Source: Bacillota bacterium (GTDB taxonomy: Bacteria > Bacillota > Bacilli > Alicyclobacillales > SLC66). Taken from it: a stretch of 7,726 bases of DNA. The notes beneath the pieces were generated by a model. The model saw only the letters and a list, made by a program, of their open reading frames with translations, made no database searches and was not told the DNA's origin. The stretch lies in assembly GCA_021846145.1 (NCBI GenBank), contig JAJZCJ010000151.1, forward strand, positions 1 to 7,726, given 5' to 3'. Positions 6,342 to 7,726 of this stretch are shown here, piece by piece (within the stretch, counting starts at the first letter, position 1; each line of letters opens with the position of its first letter). The position numbers were made by a program, and so were the translations under genes.

Positions 6342-6358
6342 GGTACTCTCTTTGCCTG

Positions 6359-6485
6359 TGATAGAAAAAGTTGAGCCGCATTTTCCAATAGTTCAACCCG
6401 TTCCTTGTGCTCCGGCCAAATCAATTCCAACTTTAGATATTACCGGAGGGCTATTTTGTAGTAATATTGGGGCATTCCCGCTATA
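6359..6485 (-). pseudogene. DUF2332-family protein, internal part, frameshifted
   Basis: Two pieces of the same protein sit in different frames. Bases 6485-6417 read YSGNAPILLQNSPPVISKVGIDL, resembling the family stretch ending VGIDL. Bases 6430-6359 read LELIWPEHKERVELLENAAQLFLS, the conserved (L/V)IWPE...ER segment, which joins in frame to the fragment at 4736-4413. In intact family members some 15-20 residues separate GIDL from the IWPE segment; here they overlap, so a frameshifting deletion appears to have occurred. A TGA at 6488-6486 closes the upstream frame and no N-terminal half is found before the next gene. The DUF2332 gene was therefore defective in more ways than the insertion alone. 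Confidence 0.68.
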
Positions 6486-6490
6486 TCAGG

Positions 6491-6558
6491 GTGATGTTAC
6501 GAACATTCCAAATCACGCCAGAGTCTTACTGAATTTGCGCCCCCCTTAGTAACATCAC
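6491..6558. repeat. 10-bp perfect inverted repeat bounding a 68-bp segment
   Basis: GTGATGTTAC (6491-6500) and its exact complement GTAACATCAC (6549-6558) enclose 48 bp of non-coding sequence. It sits exactly where the N-terminal part of DUF2332 is lost. It could be a tiny inverted-repeat element, a fused pair of insertion-sequence ends, or an RNA stem. I do not recognise the sequence. Confidence 0.5.
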
Positions 6559-6578
6559 ACCGCTCAATTTACGGTGTG
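6556..6578 (-). terminator. Hairpin after the small DinB gene, possible weak terminator
   Basis: CACACCG and CGGTGTG form a perfect 7-bp stem with a 9-nt loop, 5 bp past the stop codon of the DinB-like gene. The minus-strand sequence after it (ATGTTACT) has no proper T-run, so termination would be inefficient. Its distal arm overlaps the 68-bp inverted repeat. Confidence 0.4.
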
Positions 6579-6583
6579 TTTGA

Positions 6584-7039
6584 TTAACTCATTCGAGTTC
6601 CAAGTTCTCCTGCACGAATATCTGCTTTAATGAAATTTTCATAGGAAACTGGCGAATCAGCCATTCTACGCAACAGGGTCAATTGCCCAACATGCGTGAT
6701 AGCGTCTGACAGTGGTCCCTGAACTAGTTGTTGCCAAGTCATATCTCCTGCGCTCGATTCGATAAATACCTGATCTAATTTCTCAAGAACACTATAGAAT
6801 CGCTCCACTTCCCATTCCCATGTTCCACTGGAAAATTCGTAACTGTCACCATAATCATTAGGTCGAAACTGCGAATGTGCATAAGTTAACACACGAGACA
6901 TATGTCTGAGTATTTCAATCGGAGTACGTACTTCCTTTCCGATGGTCAACTCTGGAAAATTCGAAGGTACATCTGAAATTGCTTGTGTTGCACGATAAGA
7001 AAGAGTGGCAAGCAAGTGCCTTAACAACTCATTGTTCAT
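6584..7039 (-). CDS. DinB-superfamily protein
   Basis: A 151-aa helical protein starting MNNELLRHLLATLSYRAT. The ILRHM segment supplies His46 and AITHVGQLTLLRRM supplies His116, the positions of the first two DinB metal ligands; the third, four residues after the second in the usual HxxxH, is Leu120 here. The conserved LVQGPLSDAITHVGQL and ENFIKADIR segments match a Firmicute DinB-like group of unknown function. Some DinB proteins are thiol-dependent transferases (bacillithiol or mycothiol), but nothing here proves activity. The start overlaps the upstream ORF by 11 bp (ATGAACAATGA), and GGAG lies about 12 nt upstream, so translational coupling is likely. Its sequence is unlike the interrupted yfiT gene downstream, so this is not a recent duplicate. 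Confidence 0.8.
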   Translation of the reverse strand: MNNELLRHLLATLSYRATQAISDVPSNFPELTIGKEVRTPIEILRHMSRVLTYAHSQFRPNDYGDSYEFSSGTWEWEVERFYSVLEKLDQVFIESSAGDMTWQQLVQGPLSDAITHVGQLTLLRRMADSPVSYENFIKADIRAGELGTRMS

Positions 7040-7247
7040 CTATGGTCTGCTCTCCTTCTAATGCCCTTTTCAGAAATGTTTCTTCTGTTACACGTCGGGG
7101 GTTACGTCTAAGTACCATTTGAAATAAATCATCTAAACCGTACGGAGCAATGATGACGATCTCATCGTTGTCAAGCAATTTGAGTAGCTGTGACTCATAA
7201 TCTTGACTCATATAAAAATCGTACCTCTCGCAAAAAGAAAGTCCCAT
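7029..7247 (-). CDS. Small protein or C-terminal remnant, weakly nucleotidyltransferase-like
   Basis: A 72-aa ORF starting MGLSFCERYDFYMSQDYESQ and containing IIAPYGLDDLFQMVLRRNPRRVTEE. The APYGLDDLF...RNP stretch recalls the C-terminal end of a family of small nucleotidyltransferase-like proteins (COG3575 type); this is recall, not a search. No good ribosome site precedes the ATG, the frame is open only eight codons further upstream, and no N-terminal catalytic GSxxxD-type motif is present, so it is probably a remnant of a longer gene. It overlaps the DinB-like gene by 11 bp and may serve to couple its translation. The function of the surviving piece is unknown. Confidence 0.5.
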   Translation of the reverse strand: MGLSFCERYDFYMSQDYESQLLKLLDNDEIVIIAPYGLDDLFQMVLRRNPRRVTEETFLKRALEGEQTIDEQ

Positions 7248-7312
7248 AATTATTAGGACAATCCCGAATCAGTACATACCACCAAAGCCCGTTGACGTGA
7301 TGAATTTTGTAA

Positions 7313-7699
7313 TTAGATGTTATTTAAACCAAAGTAAGTTACAGTGTCTATTTTTGTTCTAGGACTGAAATCCAATTGTTCAGTCGGGATACCGTTGTTA
7401 AATCCATACTGGACAGCCTCAGTCCATGATGTAGGGTCTACGGTCATGCGAAAGGTACGGTCTTGATATACAACAATAAGTTCATTATCTCGGAAGAAAT
7501 GCGCATACCAACGGCCTTCTTTAATGTCAATCATCTCTTGCTGAAGTAACGCAATTTGTCCATCCATTTCGTGCTCAGAAAGGGATACCAATAGCAGATC
7601 CCACGATCCTACCTGCTGTTTGGCAACAACATTCAAATGCTTTATGAAGTCCTTATCTTTCAAGGATTGGTCGACAACAATACCCCAAAAACTGCTCAT
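7313..7699 (-). CDS. Uncharacterised 128-aa protein
   Basis: A 128-aa acidic soluble protein (MSSFWGIVVDQSLKDKDF...) without signal peptide, membrane segment or known catalytic motif. GGGAGG sits 7 nt before the ATG at 7699, an excellent ribosome site. The central region WYAHFFRDNELIVVYQDRTFRMTVDPTSW and the end GIPTEQLDFSPRT resemble small hypothetical proteins of Bacilli as far as I recall; no function is assigned. The sequence has a well-formed alpha/beta look and an apparently natural stop. The next ORF begins about 65 bp downstream and may be co-transcribed. Confidence 0.8.
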   Translation of the reverse strand: MSSFWGIVVDQSLKDKDFIKHLNVVAKQQVGSWDLLLVSLSEHEMDGQIALLQQEMIDIKEGRWYAHFFRDNELIVVYQDRTFRMTVDPTSWTEAVQYGFNNGIPTEQLDFSPRTKIDTVTYFGLNNI

Positions 7700-7726
7700 A
7701 GTGTATCCTCCCTCGCCAAAAAGAAC

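Larger units (their letters stand above)
4737..6358 (-). mobile_element. IS200/IS605-type element with solo TnpB (IS1341-like), about 1.6 kb, inserted in a DUF2332 gene
   Basis: A single tnpB flanked by subterminal hairpins at both ends, with no Y1 transposase in the window, which is the IS1341-like or non-autonomous arrangement. The left end starts near CAGGCAAAGAG with hairpin 6315-6341; the right end carries hairpin 4744-4775 and stops around AAATTCA. Removing 4737-6358 joins CTATCA to TCAAGTCC and restores the DUF2332 frame with no duplicated target, as expected for this class. A shared TCA at both junctions makes the exact cut ambiguous by up to 3 nt. Mobility would need a Y1 transposase supplied from elsewhere. 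Confidence 0.85.

Noticed and set aside
4737..6358. A Y1 (TnpA) transposase accompanying the IS605-type tnpB
   Set aside because: No ORF with the HUH and Tyr motifs is present in any frame of the element or its flanks in this window.
6142..6549. 135-aa plus-strand ORF
   Set aside because: It lies antisense to the tnpB start, the element left end and the DUF2332 remnant, has no ribosome site of note and its translation is unlike any family; it is a shadow of open minus-strand frames.

Overview
The window reads like an accessory stretch of a Bacillales-type Firmicute chromosome. The YfiT-type DinB protein, the DUF2332 protein, the phosphoglycolate-phosphatase-like HAD protein, the purine-rich Shine-Dalgarno sites and the moderate GC content all fit; genus cannot be fixed from sequence alone. 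Every credible gene is on the minus strand, so the natural reading direction is from 7726 down to 1.

Region by region in that direction: an uncharacterised 128-aa gene (7313-7699); a short ORF that looks like the C-terminal remnant of a larger protein (7029-7247), overlapping by 11 bp a small DinB-superfamily gene (6584-7039); a hairpin and a 68-bp inverted-repeat segment (6491-6578); a decayed DUF2332 gene (6485 down to 4413) missing its N-terminal part, carrying an apparent frameshifting deletion near 6417-6431 and split by a solo-TnpB IS200/IS605-type element (about 4737-6358); a yfiT-like DinB gene split into a 42-codon 5' part (4194-4319) and a 133-codon 3' part (1596-1997) by a complete IS607-family element (about 2000-4195, serine transposase plus TnpB); an intact MBL-fold hydrolase (511-1452); and the N-terminal 120 codons of a HAD phosphatase (1-361), cut by the window edge.

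The main result is that both insertions can be reversed on paper to the nucleotide. Removing the IS607-type element between two GG dinucleotides restores a continuous 175-codon YfiT frame. Removing the IS605-type element restores a continuous frame across the DUF2332 break. This gives element ends, insertion specificity, the likely omega-RNA guide starts and the flank (TAM) side for two different TnpB nucleases within 5 kb. The IS607 TnpB has canonical RuvC residues and a zinc finger; the IS605-type TnpB lacks the usual RuvC-II glutamate and the zinc-finger cysteines. No new defence or biosynthetic system is evident: the interest lies in the mobile elements and the gene decay around them.
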